Of a stretch of 64,000 nucleotides of DNA, positions 56,202-64,000 are shown piece by piece. The stretch is from Mesorhizobium sp. AR02 (GTDB lineage Bacteria; Pseudomonadota; Alphaproteobacteria; Rhizobiales; Rhizobiaceae): positions 3,162,001-3,226,000 of the forward strand of contig NZ_CP080531.1 of NCBI RefSeq assembly GCF_024746835.1, written 5' to 3'. The notes beneath the pieces were generated by a model. It did no database searches. It saw nothing but the letters and a program-made list of their open reading frames with translations, and was not told the origin of the DNA. The translations under genes and the position numbers were made by a program. Each line of letters starts with the position of its first letter. Positions within the stretch are counted from its first letter, which is position 1.

Positions 56202-57002
56202 TCACACTGTTGGAATCGTGCCACCGTCGATGACGTATTCGGCGCCATGGATCGCCGAGGCGCGGTCCGAGACAAGGAATGCTACCAGTTCCGCGACCTC
56301 CTGCGGCCATGCCGGCCGGCCGATGGGAATGCCGCCCAGCGCATCCATGATGCCCTGGCGGGCGGTTTCCTCGTCCGAACCGGAATGGGCGGCCAGCCGC
56401 TTCACCATGGCTTCCGATGCGCTGGTGTGGATCCAGCCCGGTGCCACTGAGTTGACACGGATGCCTTTCGGGCCGAGCTCCTTGGACAATGCCTTGCTGT
56501 AGGTTGAAAGGGCTGCCTTGGCCGCTGCATAGGCTATGGTGGATTCGTGCAGCGGCAGGCGGCGCTGGATCGACGATATGTGGACGATCGCGCCTGAGCC
56601 TTGCTCGATCATATGCGAGACAAGCAGGCGATCGAGCCGCACCGCCGCCAGCAGATTGAGGCTGAGCTCGTCCAGCCAGAGCTGATCGGTCAGTCCGGCA
56701 AACCCTCCGCCTGGACTTTTCGACCCGCCGACGCTGTGAACGATGATGTCGATGCCGCCGAGACTGTCCATGGTGGCTGCCGCCACTCTTTCGGCACCTG
56801 CCAGAGTGCTGATGTCGGCCTGCACGAACAGCTTCGACGATGATGTTTCGGTCGCCGAGCGAGCGGTGGTTGCAACCATTGCCCCTGCCGCCGCAAGCCT
56901 GACAACGATGGCCTCGCCGGCACCCTTGGTGCCGCCGGTGACCAGAACGCGCTTGCCGGCAAATTCCCGGTCGTCGACCGCAAATTTCCGGACGATGGTC
57001 AT
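56202..57002 (-). CDS. SDR family oxidoreductase
   Basis: A 266-residue short-chain dehydrogenase: VLVTGGTKGAGEAIVVRLAA, VHSVGG (NNAG position), catalytic Ser in VHISSIQRRLP, YAAAKAALSTYSKALSKELG, and VIDGGTIPTV end. ATG 57002 overlaps the TGA of the upstream SnoaL-like gene (ATGA). Substrate unknown; SDR plus SnoaL pairs under HxlR regulators often handle reactive carbonyls or quinones. Confidence 0.9.
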   Translation of the reverse strand: MTIVRKFAVDDREFAGKRVLVTGGTKGAGEAIVVRLAAAGAMVATTARSATETSSSKLFVQADISTLAGAERVAAATMDSLGGIDIIVHSVGGSKSPGGGFAGLTDQLWLDELSLNLLAAVRLDRLLVSHMIEQGSGAIVHISSIQRRLPLHESTIAYAAAKAALSTYSKALSKELGPKGIRVNSVAPGWIHTSASEAMVKRLAAHSGSDEETARQGIMDALGGIPIGRPAWPQEVAELVAFLVSDRASAIHGAEYVIDGGTIPTV

Positions 57003-57328
57003 GCGCCGATCTCCAGTTGCGTGATCCGGTCGTCGGCCAGGGTGAAGACGTAGTGGAGCGTCGCAGGGCTGCCTGGGAAATTCCCCGACACGATGCCGGC
57101 GATCCGCCATGCATCGCCATTGGCGGTCGCGTCGGCGACCTCGACCGTCACCCGGTACTTGCGTGTCGTTGCCTCCATCCAGTCGCGGATGGCGGTCGAA
57201 CCGCGATGGGTTTGGCCTTCGTCCTTGACCGTGGCGTCCGACGAGAAGGGGATGAGCATGGCATCGATGTCATGCCTGTTCTTGGCGGCGAAATAGTCGG
57301 CCAGCGGCTGCGGAAGCTTTGCGGTCAT
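56999..57328 (-). CDS. SnoaL/NTF2-like protein
   Basis: A 109-residue cone-fold protein: LADYFAAKNRHDIDAMLIPF, ATVKDEGQTHRGSTAIRDWM, and YVFTLADDRITQLEIGA. Members are small hydrolases, isomerases or ligand binders. ATG 57328 with GGAGAG before it. First gene of the pair with the SDR, divergent from the HxlR regulator. Confidence 0.87.
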   Translation of the reverse strand: MTAKLPQPLADYFAAKNRHDIDAMLIPFSSDATVKDEGQTHRGSTAIRDWMEATTRKYRVTVEVADATANGDAWRIAGIVSGNFPGSPATLHYVFTLADDRITQLEIGA

Positions 57329-57410
57329 GGTGTCTCTCCGATGCGGGTTGCCGCCGCCCGTCGCGGCCGGCGGCGCTTGTCCGGCTTCTAAAATGCGATA
57401 TGCTGCGAAA

Positions 57411-57806
57411 ATGACAAGAACCGACGAAAAAGTAAGGTACTTACCTGAAGGTAAGGTTCGGCCCGAAAGCAAATCTGAGACGCTGACGCCGTTGTCCGCG
57501 GCGAGCGGTGTCGAGAATGTGCTGCGCATCCTCGAAGGTCGCTGGAAGCTGGTGATCCTGTTTCATCTGTTCGGCGGCAAGGTGCTGCGCTTCTCCGACC
57601 TCGAACGGGCGATTCCGGCGATCTCGCAGAAGATGCTGATCCAGCAGCTGCGGCAGATGGAGGCCGACGGCATCGTGCGCCGTATCGTGCACCACCAGGT
57701 GCCGCCGAAGGTCGAGTACTGCTTGACCGATTGGGGCCAGGCACTATGCCCGGCCCTCGACGCCTTGCTGAAATGGGCGGCACTTCGCGAACCTGCACAA
57801 GCCTGA
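57411..57806 (+). CDS. HxlR family transcriptional regulator
   Basis: A 131-residue protein with the HxlR winged helix: VLRILEGRWKLVILFHLFGG, LRFSDLERAIPAISQKMLIQ, VHHQVPPKVEYCLTDWGQ. ATG 57411 gives a ~30-residue leader with no ribosome site, and the palindromic AGGTACTTACCT lies inside it; a TTG at 57489 would give a more usual N-terminus and place that site in the untranslated leader. Likely regulates itself and the divergent SnoaL-SDR pair. Confidence 0.88.
   Translation: MTRTDEKVRYLPEGKVRPESKSETLTPLSAASGVENVLRILEGRWKLVILFHLFGGKVLRFSDLERAIPAISQKMLIQQLRQMEADGIVRRIVHHQVPPKVEYCLTDWGQALCPALDALLKWAALREPAQA
57435..57453. promoter_or_regulatory. Candidate HxlR operator
   Basis: AGGTACTTACCT (57435-57446) is a perfect AGGTA-N2-TACCT palindrome, and a third half-site (GAAGGTA) follows at once. 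Its position between the divergent genes, or inside the 5' end of the regulator, suits autoregulation. Confidence 0.4.
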
Positions 57807-57939
57807 CGCCGACCGTCGCCTGCAACCCGCCGGGAGCTCGGAAAGGGTGCTTGTTTTCAGATCGGGGCCTCACCATATCGAATCCAGGGAATGCGATAGA
57901 TTCCCTGACGACAGACCGGAAACCAGAAGGAGTGACGTG

Positions 57940-57981
57940 ATGAAGACGTCGAACCCGGCCTGGAGCGTTCCGGTATATTGA
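57940..57981 (+). CDS. Candidate 13-codon small ORF
   Basis: AAGGAG (57927-57932) is followed by ATG at 57940 and 13 codons (MKTSNPAWSVPVY) to TGA, 52 bp before the exported protein gene. It may be a leader peptide or a truncated gene start. Nothing beyond the good ribosome site supports expression. Confidence 0.3.
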   Translation: MKTSNPAWSVPVY

Positions 57982-58033
57982 GGCTGCCTATGTGCCTCGC
58001 TTTGCCGAAACGCCAAGGCGAAGGAGGTGCCAG

Positions 58034-58345
58034 ATGGCACACAGATTTTCGTTTCGATGGATCAGGATAGCCGCGATCAGCACCGCGCTGGCGCTGTCGA
58101 CGCTATCGGCGCAGGCGCAATTCATCTGCGGCGGCCACAGTGACCTTGTTGCGGCATTGGCAAAGGCCTTGCAACAAAAGCAGATCGGCTACGGTGTGGT
58201 TGGCCAGGCCGCCATTGTCGAGGTCTATGTTTCGGCAAGTGGGACCTGGTCGATGCTGGTGACCGACGTGCAGGGCCGAAGCTGCATTTTCGCGACCGGT
58301 GACGGGTGGGAGAATACCGCCATCACCGCGGCGCAAGGGATCTGA
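58034..58345 (+). CDS. Small exported hypothetical protein
   Basis: A 103-residue protein with a clear signal peptide (FRWIRIAAISTALALSTLSAQAQ) and a compact mature part (GGHSDLVAALAKALQQKQIG, SGTWSMLVTDVQGRSC) with two cysteines. AAGGAGGTG precedes ATG 58034. Similar short periplasmic proteins occur widely in rhizobia; no function assigned. Convergent with the GntR gene. Confidence 0.75.
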   Translation: MAHRFSFRWIRIAAISTALALSTLSAQAQFICGGHSDLVAALAKALQQKQIGYGVVGQAAIVEVYVSASGTWSMLVTDVQGRSCIFATGDGWENTAITAAQGI

Positions 58346-58352
58346 TCGCCGG

Positions 58353-59012
58353 TCAGCGCGTCGCGGCGACCTCGGCATGGCCGCGCAACAGTGCCATCAG
58401 ACGCTTGGCATCCTTGGCGGCTGCCTCCTCGTCGCCGTCGAGGATCGAGCGGATCAGCGCGACGTGATGCTCGGCTGACTCGGCCAGGCCGGTGTCCGCC
58501 TTGTAGCGGAACCAGAAGCGGCGGCTGTGGGTCTGCAACGGGGCAGCGAGCCGCGCGGCGAAGGGGTTGTCGGCGGCCAGCGCCAGGGCCTCATCGAGCG
58601 CCTTGTCGGCCTGGATGAAGGCAAGCACATTGCCCGAGATGACCGCCTTCTGCATGGCAAGGGCCGCCTCGTGAAACAGGTCGGCGGCCTCGCGGGTGAC
58701 GAAGCGGGCGGCCGAACGGGCCAGCACCACCTCGACACCGCGCCGGGCGTCGAGCACGCGCAGCCAGTCGCCGGGATGCAGTGGCGCGATCGCGATGCCG
58801 GCGCGTGGCCTGACATCGAGCAGCCCTTCCCAGGCCAGCCGCTGGATCGCCTCGCGCACCGGCGTGCGACCGAGGCCAAGCCTGTCGATCAGGGTGCCCT
58901 CGGTGACGAAGCTCGCCGGCGCCAGCTCCAGGGTGACAATCATGTGCTCGAGCACACGGTAGGCCTTGGCCGCCGCCGGCTCGAACGCAGTGCCTGCTTC
59001 CATGGATATCAA
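58353..59012 (-). CDS. GntR family regulator (FCD domain) of the hydroxyproline cluster
   Basis: A ~219-residue FadR-type regulator: N-terminal wHTH (VTEGTLIDRLGLGRTPVREA, QRLAWEGLLDVRPRAGIAI) and helical FCD effector domain (SAARFVTREAADLFHEAALA, AEHHVALIRSILDGDEEAAA) with metal-binding His residues. The TTG at 59012 lies six bases after AGGAGG; ATGs at 59018 and 59003 are alternatives. Divergent from the hydroxyproline genes across two TATATC palindromes, so it probably represses them in the absence of the substrate. Confidence 0.88.
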   Translation of the reverse strand: MISMEAGTAFEPAAAKAYRVLEHMIVTLELAPASFVTEGTLIDRLGLGRTPVREAIQRLAWEGLLDVRPRAGIAIAPLHPGDWLRVLDARRGVEVVLARSAARFVTREAADLFHEAALAMQKAVISGNVLAFIQADKALDEALALAADNPFAARLAAPLQTHSRRFWFRYKADTGLAESAEHHVALIRSILDGDEEAAAKDAKRLMALLRGHAEVAATR

Positions 59013-59023
59013 AGGCATCCTCC

Positions 59024-59101
59024 TGATATATTCAGAATATATCATAACAGATTCCGCATTGACAGCGCGTTTCTTAACAGATATACGTCTGATATATCAG
59101 A
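59024..59101. promoter_or_regulatory. Two candidate GntR operators in the divergent promoter
   Basis: TGATATATTC-A-GAATATATCA (59024-59044) is a perfect 10-bp inverted repeat around one base; TCTGATATATCAGA (59088-59101) is a perfect 14-bp palindrome. They share TGATATAT. One lies at the regulator start, the other just before the ribosome site of the deaminase gene. Confidence 0.6.
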
Positions 59102-59114
59102 TGGAGCAATGACC

Positions 59115-60050
59115 ATGTGGACCGGAGTTTTCCCCGCCGTTACGACCAAATTCACCGCCGACGACCGGCTCGACCATGCCGAGATGGAGCGCTGCTTCAG
59201 CCTGCAGATGGAGGCCGGTTGCGACGGCATCATCGTCTGCGGCTCGCTCGGCGAAGGGCCGATGCTGTCGCCTGACGAGAAGATCGAAGTGCTGAAGACC
59301 GCGCAGAAAGTCGCCGGCAGGAAGCCGGTGCTGCTAACGGTCAACGAGGCGGGCACCCGCGAGGCGGCCAGCATCGCCAGGCGCGCCGCCAAAGAAGGCG
59401 CTAATGGCCTGATGGTGGTGCCGAGCCCGATCTACCACACCAATGCGGAAGAAACTGTCGCAGCGCTGCGCGCGGTCGCCGAGGCCGGCGACCTGCCGGT
59501 GATGATCTACTCCAACCGGCTTGCCTACCGCGTCGACGTCACCGTCGACCAGATGGAAGAACTGGCATCGGACAAGCGCTTCGTCGCCATCAAGGAATCC
59601 TCCGACGACATCAGGCGCTCGACGGAGATCATCAACCGCCTCGGCGACCGCTACGATCTCTTCACCGGCGTCGACAATCTCGCCTTCGAGGCGCTGTCGG
59701 TCGGCGCCATCGGCTGGGTGGCCGGCCTGGTCACCGCCTTCCCGCGCGAGACGGTCGCCATCTTCCAGCTGATGAAGCAGGGCCGCCGCGAGGAGGCGCT
59801 CGCCATCTACCGCTGGTTCCGCCCGCTGCTCGACCTCGACGTCTCGACCTATCTGGTACAGAACATCAAGCTTGCTGAAGTGCTGGCGATTGGTACCAAT
59901 GACCGCGTGCGCATGCCGCGCCAGCCGCTGTCGGGCGAGCGCCGCAAGGCGGTGGAGACAATCATACGGGATGCGCTGGCGGTGCGGCCGAAGCTGCCGT
60001 CGCTCCAGGCGTCTCCTCTATCCGCGGACAGACTGGTGGCAGCCGAATAA
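59115..60050 (+). CDS. DapA-family lyase: probable 1-pyrroline-4-hydroxy-2-carboxylate deaminase
   Basis: A 311-residue class I aldolase of the dihydrodipicolinate synthase family: GCDGIIVCGSLGEGPMLSPD, MVVPSPIYHTNAEET, MIYSNRLAYRVDV (Tyr), and Schiff-base Lys in FVAIKESSDD. In the hydroxyproline pathway it deaminates pyrroline-4-hydroxy-2-carboxylate to alpha-ketoglutarate semialdehyde; the flanking epimerase and dehydrogenase support this. ATG 59115 (eight bases after GGAG) is preferred to 59109. Confidence 0.88.
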   Translation: MWTGVFPAVTTKFTADDRLDHAEMERCFSLQMEAGCDGIIVCGSLGEGPMLSPDEKIEVLKTAQKVAGRKPVLLTVNEAGTREAASIARRAAKEGANGLMVVPSPIYHTNAEETVAALRAVAEAGDLPVMIYSNRLAYRVDVTVDQMEELASDKRFVAIKESSDDIRRSTEIINRLGDRYDLFTGVDNLAFEALSVGAIGWVAGLVTAFPRETVAIFQLMKQGRREEALAIYRWFRPLLDLDVSTYLVQNIKLAEVLAIGTNDRVRMPRQPLSGERRKAVETIIRDALAVRPKLPSLQASPLSADRLVAAE

Positions 60051-60064
60051 GGGACAGCACCGAC

Positions 60065-61378
60065 GTGCCAGGAAATTCCAAATCCCCGGAACAGGCGCAA
60101 CGCTCCGCCACTGGGGCACCTTCTCCCCGTTCGCGGGGGGAAGGCGAGGACATCGCCATTGTCGGCGGCGGCATCATCGGCATCTGCGCCGCGGCCTTCC
60201 TTGCCGAGGCAGGACTGGATGTCACGGTTTTCGACCGCACCGGCATTTGCGAGGAGACGAGCTCCGGCAACGCCGCGGCCTTTGCCTTCTCCGACGTGCT
60301 GCCGCTGGCGCACAAGGGCATGATCAAGAACCTGCCGAAATGGCTGGCCGATCCGCTCGGCCCGCTCAGCATTCCGCCCGTCTACCTGCCGAAGCTCCTG
60401 CCCTGGCTGATCCGGTTCTGGCGCGCCGGTGCGCCGGCGAAATACGAGGCGAGCCTCGCCGCCCAGGCCGGCATGATGAAGCTCGCCGAAGCGGAGTGGA
60501 TGGGCCTGCTCGATCGCTCCGGCACAAGGCCGATGCTGCGTGAGGATGGCTCGCTCGAACTCTATGAAAGCGAGGCCGAGTTCCAAGCCTCGCTGCCGGG
60601 CTGGGCGGCGCGCGAGCGTTTCGGCATCCGCTTTCGCCATGTCGAGGGCGAGGGCCTGGCGGGTTTGCAGCCGGGCCTGTCACCGCGCTTCATCAAGGGC
60701 ACCTTCGTGCCGGGCTGGAAGACGGTCGCCGATCCAAAGCTGCTCGGCAAGGCGGTGTGGGCTTACGCCGAGGCCAACGGCGCCCGCTTTGAAATGGCCC
60801 GCATCGACCGGGTCGCGGCGGACCAGGATGGCGCGACCCTGACGCTAGCCGACGGCACGACCAGGCAGGCGCGGCAGCTCGTCGTTGCCGCCGGCGCCTG
60901 GTCGCACCTTTTGGCGCGGCAGCTTGGCGACCGCATTCCGCTGGAAACCGAGCGCGGCTACAACACAACCTTGCCCAAGAGCGCCTTTGACGTGAAGCGG
61001 CAGCTGATCTTTTCCGGCCATGGCTTCGTCATCACGCCGCTCGGGACGGGCCTGCGCGTCGGCGGTGCCGTCGAACTCGGCGGCATCGAGCGGCCGCCCA
61101 ATTATGCCAGGTCGAAAGCGCTGCTGCGGAAGGCGCAGAAATTCCTGCCGGGGCTCAATCCCATCGGCGGGCGCGAATGGATGGGGTTCCGGCCCTCGCT
61201 GCCGGATTCGGTGCCTGTCATCGGCAAGGCGTCGGGAAACCGGCCGGTGGTCTATGCTTTCGGCCACGGCCATCTCGGCCTGACCCAGGCGGCAGCGACC
61301 GGACGGTTGATCCGGGAAATCATCCTGGGGCAGACTCCACCTGTTGATCTGGCCCCTTTCAGTCCACAACGGTTTTGA
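60065..61378 (+). CDS. FAD-dependent oxidoreductase: probable cis-4-hydroxy-D-proline dehydrogenase
   Basis: A 437-residue DadA-like enzyme: DIAIVGGGIIGICAAAFLAE, SSGNAAAFAFSDVLPLAHKG, ERGYNTTLPKSAF, GGIERPPNYARSKALLR and C-terminal FGHGHLGLTQAAATGRLI. It oxidises cis-4-hydroxy-D-proline to the pyrroline that the preceding gene product uses. GTG start at 60065; the first ~27 residues are encoded by a palindromic intergenic repeat, so the true start could be inside or the leader is a secondary extension. Confidence 0.88.
   Translation: MPGNSKSPEQAQRSATGAPSPRSRGEGEDIAIVGGGIIGICAAAFLAEAGLDVTVFDRTGICEETSSGNAAAFAFSDVLPLAHKGMIKNLPKWLADPLGPLSIPPVYLPKLLPWLIRFWRAGAPAKYEASLAAQAGMMKLAEAEWMGLLDRSGTRPMLREDGSLELYESEAEFQASLPGWAARERFGIRFRHVEGEGLAGLQPGLSPRFIKGTFVPGWKTVADPKLLGKAVWAYAEANGARFEMARIDRVAADQDGATLTLADGTTRQARQLVVAAGAWSHLLARQLGDRIPLETERGYNTTLPKSAFDVKRQLIFSGHGFVITPLGTGLRVGGAVELGGIERPPNYARSKALLRKAQKFLPGLNPIGGREWMGFRPSLPDSVPVIGKASGNRPVVYAFGHGHLGLTQAAATGRLIREIILGQTPPVDLAPFSPQRF
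60119..60144. repeat. Palindromic repeat inside the 5' end of the dehydrogenase gene
   Basis: CCTTCTCCCC (60119-60128), six-base loop, GGGGGGAAGG (60135-60144): nine of ten pairs match. It resembles dispersed rhizobial repeats of the type ...CTCCCCG...CGGGGAG... and encodes APSPRSRGEGE-type residues not seen in related enzymes. Confidence 0.6.
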
Positions 61379-61395
61379 ATTTTTCGAGGAACGAC

Positions 61396-62397
61396 ATGGC
61401 CAAGAAATCCTTCTTCTGCATCGACGGCCACACTTGCGGCAATCCGGTGCGGCTGGTCGCCGGCGGCGGCCCGCTGCTTGAGGGCACGACGATGATGGAA
61501 CGGCGCACGCATTTCCTCGCCGAATATGACTGGATCCGCACCGGTCTGATGTTCGAGCCGCGCGGCCATGACGTGATGTCGGGTTCGATCCTCTATCCGC
61601 CGACGCGCGAGGATTGCGACATCGCCATCCTGTTTATCGAAACCTCGGGTTGCCTGCCGATGTGCGGGCACGGCACCATCGGCACGGTGACGATGGCGAT
61701 CGAACACGGATTGATCAAGCCGAAGACGCCGGGTGTGCTGAGGCTCGATACGCCGGCCGGCCTGGTCATCGCCGAGTACAAACAGGTCGGCGAGTATGTC
61801 GAGGAGGTGCGCATCACCAACGTGCCGTCCTTCCTCCATGCAGAAGGTCTGACGGTCGAATGTCCCGGGCTCGGCGAGATCAGCGTCGATGTCGCCTATG
61901 GCGGCAATTTCTACGCCATCGTCGAGCCGCAAAAAAATTATCGCGACATGGCCGATCATTCGGCCGGCGATTTGATCGCCTGGAGCCCGGTGGTGCGGCA
62001 GCGGCTCAACGAGAAATATTCCTTCGTGCATCCGGAAAACCCGGGCATCAACAAGCTGTCGCATATGCTGTGGACCGGCAAGCCGACGGTCGAAGGGGCC
62101 GACGCCCGCAATGCCGTCTTCTACGGCGACAAGGCCATCGACCGCTCACCGTGCGGCACCGGCACCTCGGCGCGCATGGCGCAGCTTCATGCCAAGGGCG
62201 AGCTCAAGGCCGGTGACGCCTTCGTGCATGAATCGATCATCGGCTCGCTGTTCAAGGGCAAGGTCGAAAAAGAGGTCACCGTCGCGGGCAAGCCGGCGAT
62301 CATTCCCTCGATCGGCGGCTGGGCGCGCATGACCGGACTGAACACGATCTTCATCGACGACCGCGATCCGTTCGCGCATGGTTTCGTCGTCAAGTGA
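61396..62397 (+). CDS. 4-hydroxyproline 2-epimerase
   Basis: A 333-residue proline racemase superfamily enzyme. Both catalytic cysteines are present: ETSGCLPMCGHGTIGTVTMA and DRSPCGTGTSARMAQLH; other marks are FFCIDGHTCGNPVRLVAGGG and TGLNTIFIDDRDPFAHGF. It converts trans-4-hydroxy-L-proline to cis-4-hydroxy-D-proline, the entry step. ATG 61396 with GAGGA upstream gives the standard length. The 3' end overlaps the convergent LysR gene by eight bases. Confidence 0.95.
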   Translation: MAKKSFFCIDGHTCGNPVRLVAGGGPLLEGTTMMERRTHFLAEYDWIRTGLMFEPRGHDVMSGSILYPPTREDCDIAILFIETSGCLPMCGHGTIGTVTMAIEHGLIKPKTPGVLRLDTPAGLVIAEYKQVGEYVEEVRITNVPSFLHAEGLTVECPGLGEISVDVAYGGNFYAIVEPQKNYRDMADHSAGDLIAWSPVVRQRLNEKYSFVHPENPGINKLSHMLWTGKPTVEGADARNAVFYGDKAIDRSPCGTGTSARMAQLHAKGELKAGDAFVHESIIGSLFKGKVEKEVTVAGKPAIIPSIGGWARMTGLNTIFIDDRDPFAHGFVVK

Positions 62398-63292
62398 TAT
62401 CGGCAGGCCGCTGATCATTAGCATCGACCGAGATCGCACGGCGAAACCAGTCGGCGAAGGTGAGCGCGGCGGGCGAGGCATCCACCGACATCGTCAGAAA
62501 ATAGCTCTTGTCGCGGTTGGTCGAGATATCGGACAGAACCATCAGGTCGCCGCGCTTCAGTTCGTCCCGAAAGACGTCGACGGGACAAAGCGCCACGCCG
62601 TGACCGGCAATGACCGCTGTCGCAAGAATGTTGAAGTCGGCGAAGACAGGTCCGTTGCCGACATCGACATTGGCCAGTCCGGCCTCGGAGAACCACTCAC
62701 TCCAGCCCTGCCGGTTCTCGTCATGCAACAGGTCCGCGGCAGCGATCCCCGAAGGGGTACGCAGCTGCTTGCCAGCCAGATAATGCGGGCTGCACACCGG
62801 CCGGTTGAGGCGTGAAAACAGTTTGAGGCTGGTGACGCCAGGCGTCGGATCGGCTCCGAGGGTGATCAGCACATCGTTCTCGTCGTCTCCGAGCCTGTCC
62901 TCGGCTTTGGCATAAGCGACCCGCATGCCGATACCGGGATGGCTGGCGGTGAAGTCCGGCAGGCGAGGCACCAGCCAGCGGCTGGCGATGGACGGTATGC
63001 AGCCTACGGACAGCGTCACTGATGCCGCATTGCGGCGGATGCGTCGGCATGTGGCGCCAAGCTCGGCAAGGGCGCCGCTCGCCGAGGCCTGTAGAATGAC
63101 CCCAGCGTCCGTCAGCCGCACCTTGCGCGCGCCGCGGTGGAACAGAGGCACGCCCAGCCACTCTTCCAGCCGTCTGATCTGGTGGCTTATGGCCGGATGC
63201 GTGACATGCAGTTCTTCGCCGGCAGCCGAAAAACTCAAATGGCGTGCAGCAGCCTCGAAAGCGCGTATGGCGTTCAGCGGGACATATTCCAT
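62390..63292 (-). CDS. LysR family regulator (GcvA-like)
   Basis: A 300-residue regulator: [40 protein letters not shown], and effector domain [20 protein letters not shown], typical of the GcvA/AmpR subgroup. Convergent with the epimerase gene and divergent from the ectoine-synthase-like gene (162 bp away), so it may control either. Effector unknown. Confidence 0.92.
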   Translation of the reverse strand: MEYVPLNAIRAFEAAARHLSFSAAGEELHVTHPAISHQIRRLEEWLGVPLFHRGARKVRLTDAGVILQASASGALAELGATCRRIRRNAASVTLSVGCIPSIASRWLVPRLPDFTASHPGIGMRVAYAKAEDRLGDDENDVLITLGADPTPGVTSLKLFSRLNRPVCSPHYLAGKQLRTPSGIAAADLLHDENRQGWSEWFSEAGLANVDVGNGPVFADFNILATAVIAGHGVALCPVDVFRDELKRGDLMVLSDISTNRDKSYFLTMSVDASPAALTFADWFRRAISVDANDQRPADIT

Positions 63293-63454
63293 ATGTCAAA
63301 TTTACTAACATATGAGATGAGAAGCAATCATTTGAACGCCCGGAAATCCTGCGGCATTGCTGTGGCCGGTCAGGAGTTTCCAGCGAAAATGCCGCTAAGC
63401 TCGGGCTATTTCGTGGAACCCTCCTACCGCAACGGTATTCGCAGGGAAGAAAAT

Positions 63455-63841
63455 ATGTTCACCAGACAATTGGCTGATGTAGAAAAATCTGACTTCTTCG
63501 TGGATTGGGGCAATGGCACCAGCCACCGCCTGCTGACAAAGCAGGACGGGATGGGCTTCACCGTCTGTCACACTGTCGTGCGCGCCGGCAGCGAATCGCG
63601 GCTGCAGTATCGGCGGCATTTCGAGGCCTGCTACTGCATCGCCGGTGCTGGTGAGGTCGAAGACATGTCCGGTGCGGTGCATCGCATTGAGCCCGGCACG
63701 ATCTATGTGCTCGACGAACATGACGAGCATTATCTGCGTGCCGACGCTGCAAGCGACATGATCCTGGTCAGTGTCTTCAATCCTCCCCTTCAGGGCACCG
63801 AGCGGCATGCGCTGAGCGAGGACGGGGGATCAGCGTACTGA
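63455..63841 (+). CDS. Ectoine synthase-like cupin (EctC family), without ectA/ectB
   Basis: A 128-residue EctC-like protein: [40 protein letters not shown] (Glu and Tyr of the active site), [20 protein letters not shown] and [13 protein letters not shown]. EctC cyclises N-gamma-acetyl-diaminobutyrate to ectoine. No ectA or ectB is in the window, so it may use imported precursor, work backwards on ectoine, or have another substrate. ATG 63455 after AGGGAAG. Confidence 0.85.
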   Translation: MFTRQLADVEKSDFFVDWGNGTSHRLLTKQDGMGFTVCHTVVRAGSESRLQYRRHFEACYCIAGAGEVEDMSGAVHRIEPGTIYVLDEHDEHYLRADAASDMILVSVFNPPLQGTERHALSEDGGSAY

Positions 63842-63850
63842 TCCGGAGTG

Positions 63851-63963
63851 GGGCAATTCTCCTCGATCGGCAGCCAGACAGGCACAGTCGCTCGAATGCG
63901 ATCCTCGTCGACGAGCGCGATCCATTCGAGCATGGCTTTGAGGTCAGCCAGGAGGAATCCTGA
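63851..63963 (+). pseudogene. C-terminal remnant of a proline racemase/hydroxyproline epimerase
   Basis: SSIG...VARM in one frame, then NAILVDERDPFEHGFEV to a TGA in another. It corresponds to SIGGWARMTGLNTIFIDDRDPFAHGF at the end of the intact epimerase 1.5 kb upstream. The frame change and missing remainder show it is a broken paralogue. Confidence 0.7.
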
Positions 63964-64000
63964 CCTTAGGGAAAGGAGTGTGGCGAAAAAACGAACCGTG

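Noticed and set aside
63978..64000. Possible GTG start of a further gene after AAAGGAG
   Set aside because: Only about seven codons are inside the window and the spacing to AAAGGAG is too short to decide.

Overview
The window looks like the chromosome of a Mesorhizobium-type alphaproteobacterium (Hyphomicrobiales). This is inferred from the high G+C, from the order rplU-rpmA-GNAT-obgE-proB-proA-nadD-MFS-rsfS-rlmH-envC-ctpA-yibQ-rppH, from the long acidic/lysine-rich tail on ribosomal protein L21, and from rhizobial palindromic intergenic repeats. No species can be named from the sequence alone.

Left part (1-14.8 kb): a divergent hexuronate set (uxuB-like partial, uxaC, kdgF-like), a coniferyl-aldehyde-type dehydrogenase, recQ, an SDR gene, a decayed copy of the recQ HRDC tail, a very glycine-rich autotransporter, an Atu4866-family remnant, and a four-gene polar/basic amino acid ABC importer with a terminator-like hairpin between the binding protein and the permeases.

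Middle (15.2-31.2 kb): a 16-kb integrative island at the 3' end of tRNA-Ser(CGA). It has a 17-bp direct repeat (attL 15214-15230, attR 31195-31211), a tyrosine integrase beside attL, and a matching pair of 9-bp repeats (13-bp period) just inside each end that look like integrase arm sites. Cargo: a TIR-like effector of the Pycsar/CBASS type, a resolvase with a candidate res site, an SRAP (HMCES/YedK) protein, a block of four small genes behind a promoter overlapped by an alphaproteobacterial-type LexA box, a gene set with an RNase H-like protein, a zinc-site protein and a family A polymerase-like palm protein, an IS66 element with an 8-bp target duplication, and a trypsin-like protease. C-terminal fragments of the polymerase-like family lie near both island ends. 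One of them lies between a decayed tRNA-Gly(GCC) 3' end and attL, which suggests repeated integration at this locus.

Right part (31.3-64 kb): the conserved housekeeping run listed above, then alr, two tandem Rnk/GreA-C-type genes and dadA (D-alanine metabolism), an overlapping pair of lipoprotein genes for a PLA2-like and a PLD-like enzyme, LysR/mmsA, an HxlR-controlled SDR/SnoaL pair, and a trans-4-hydroxyproline catabolic cluster (GntR regulator, pyrroline-hydroxycarboxylate deaminase, cis-4-hydroxy-D-proline dehydrogenase, 4-hydroxyproline epimerase, LysR regulator). An ectoine-synthase-like gene without ectA/ectB and a broken epimerase tail close the window.
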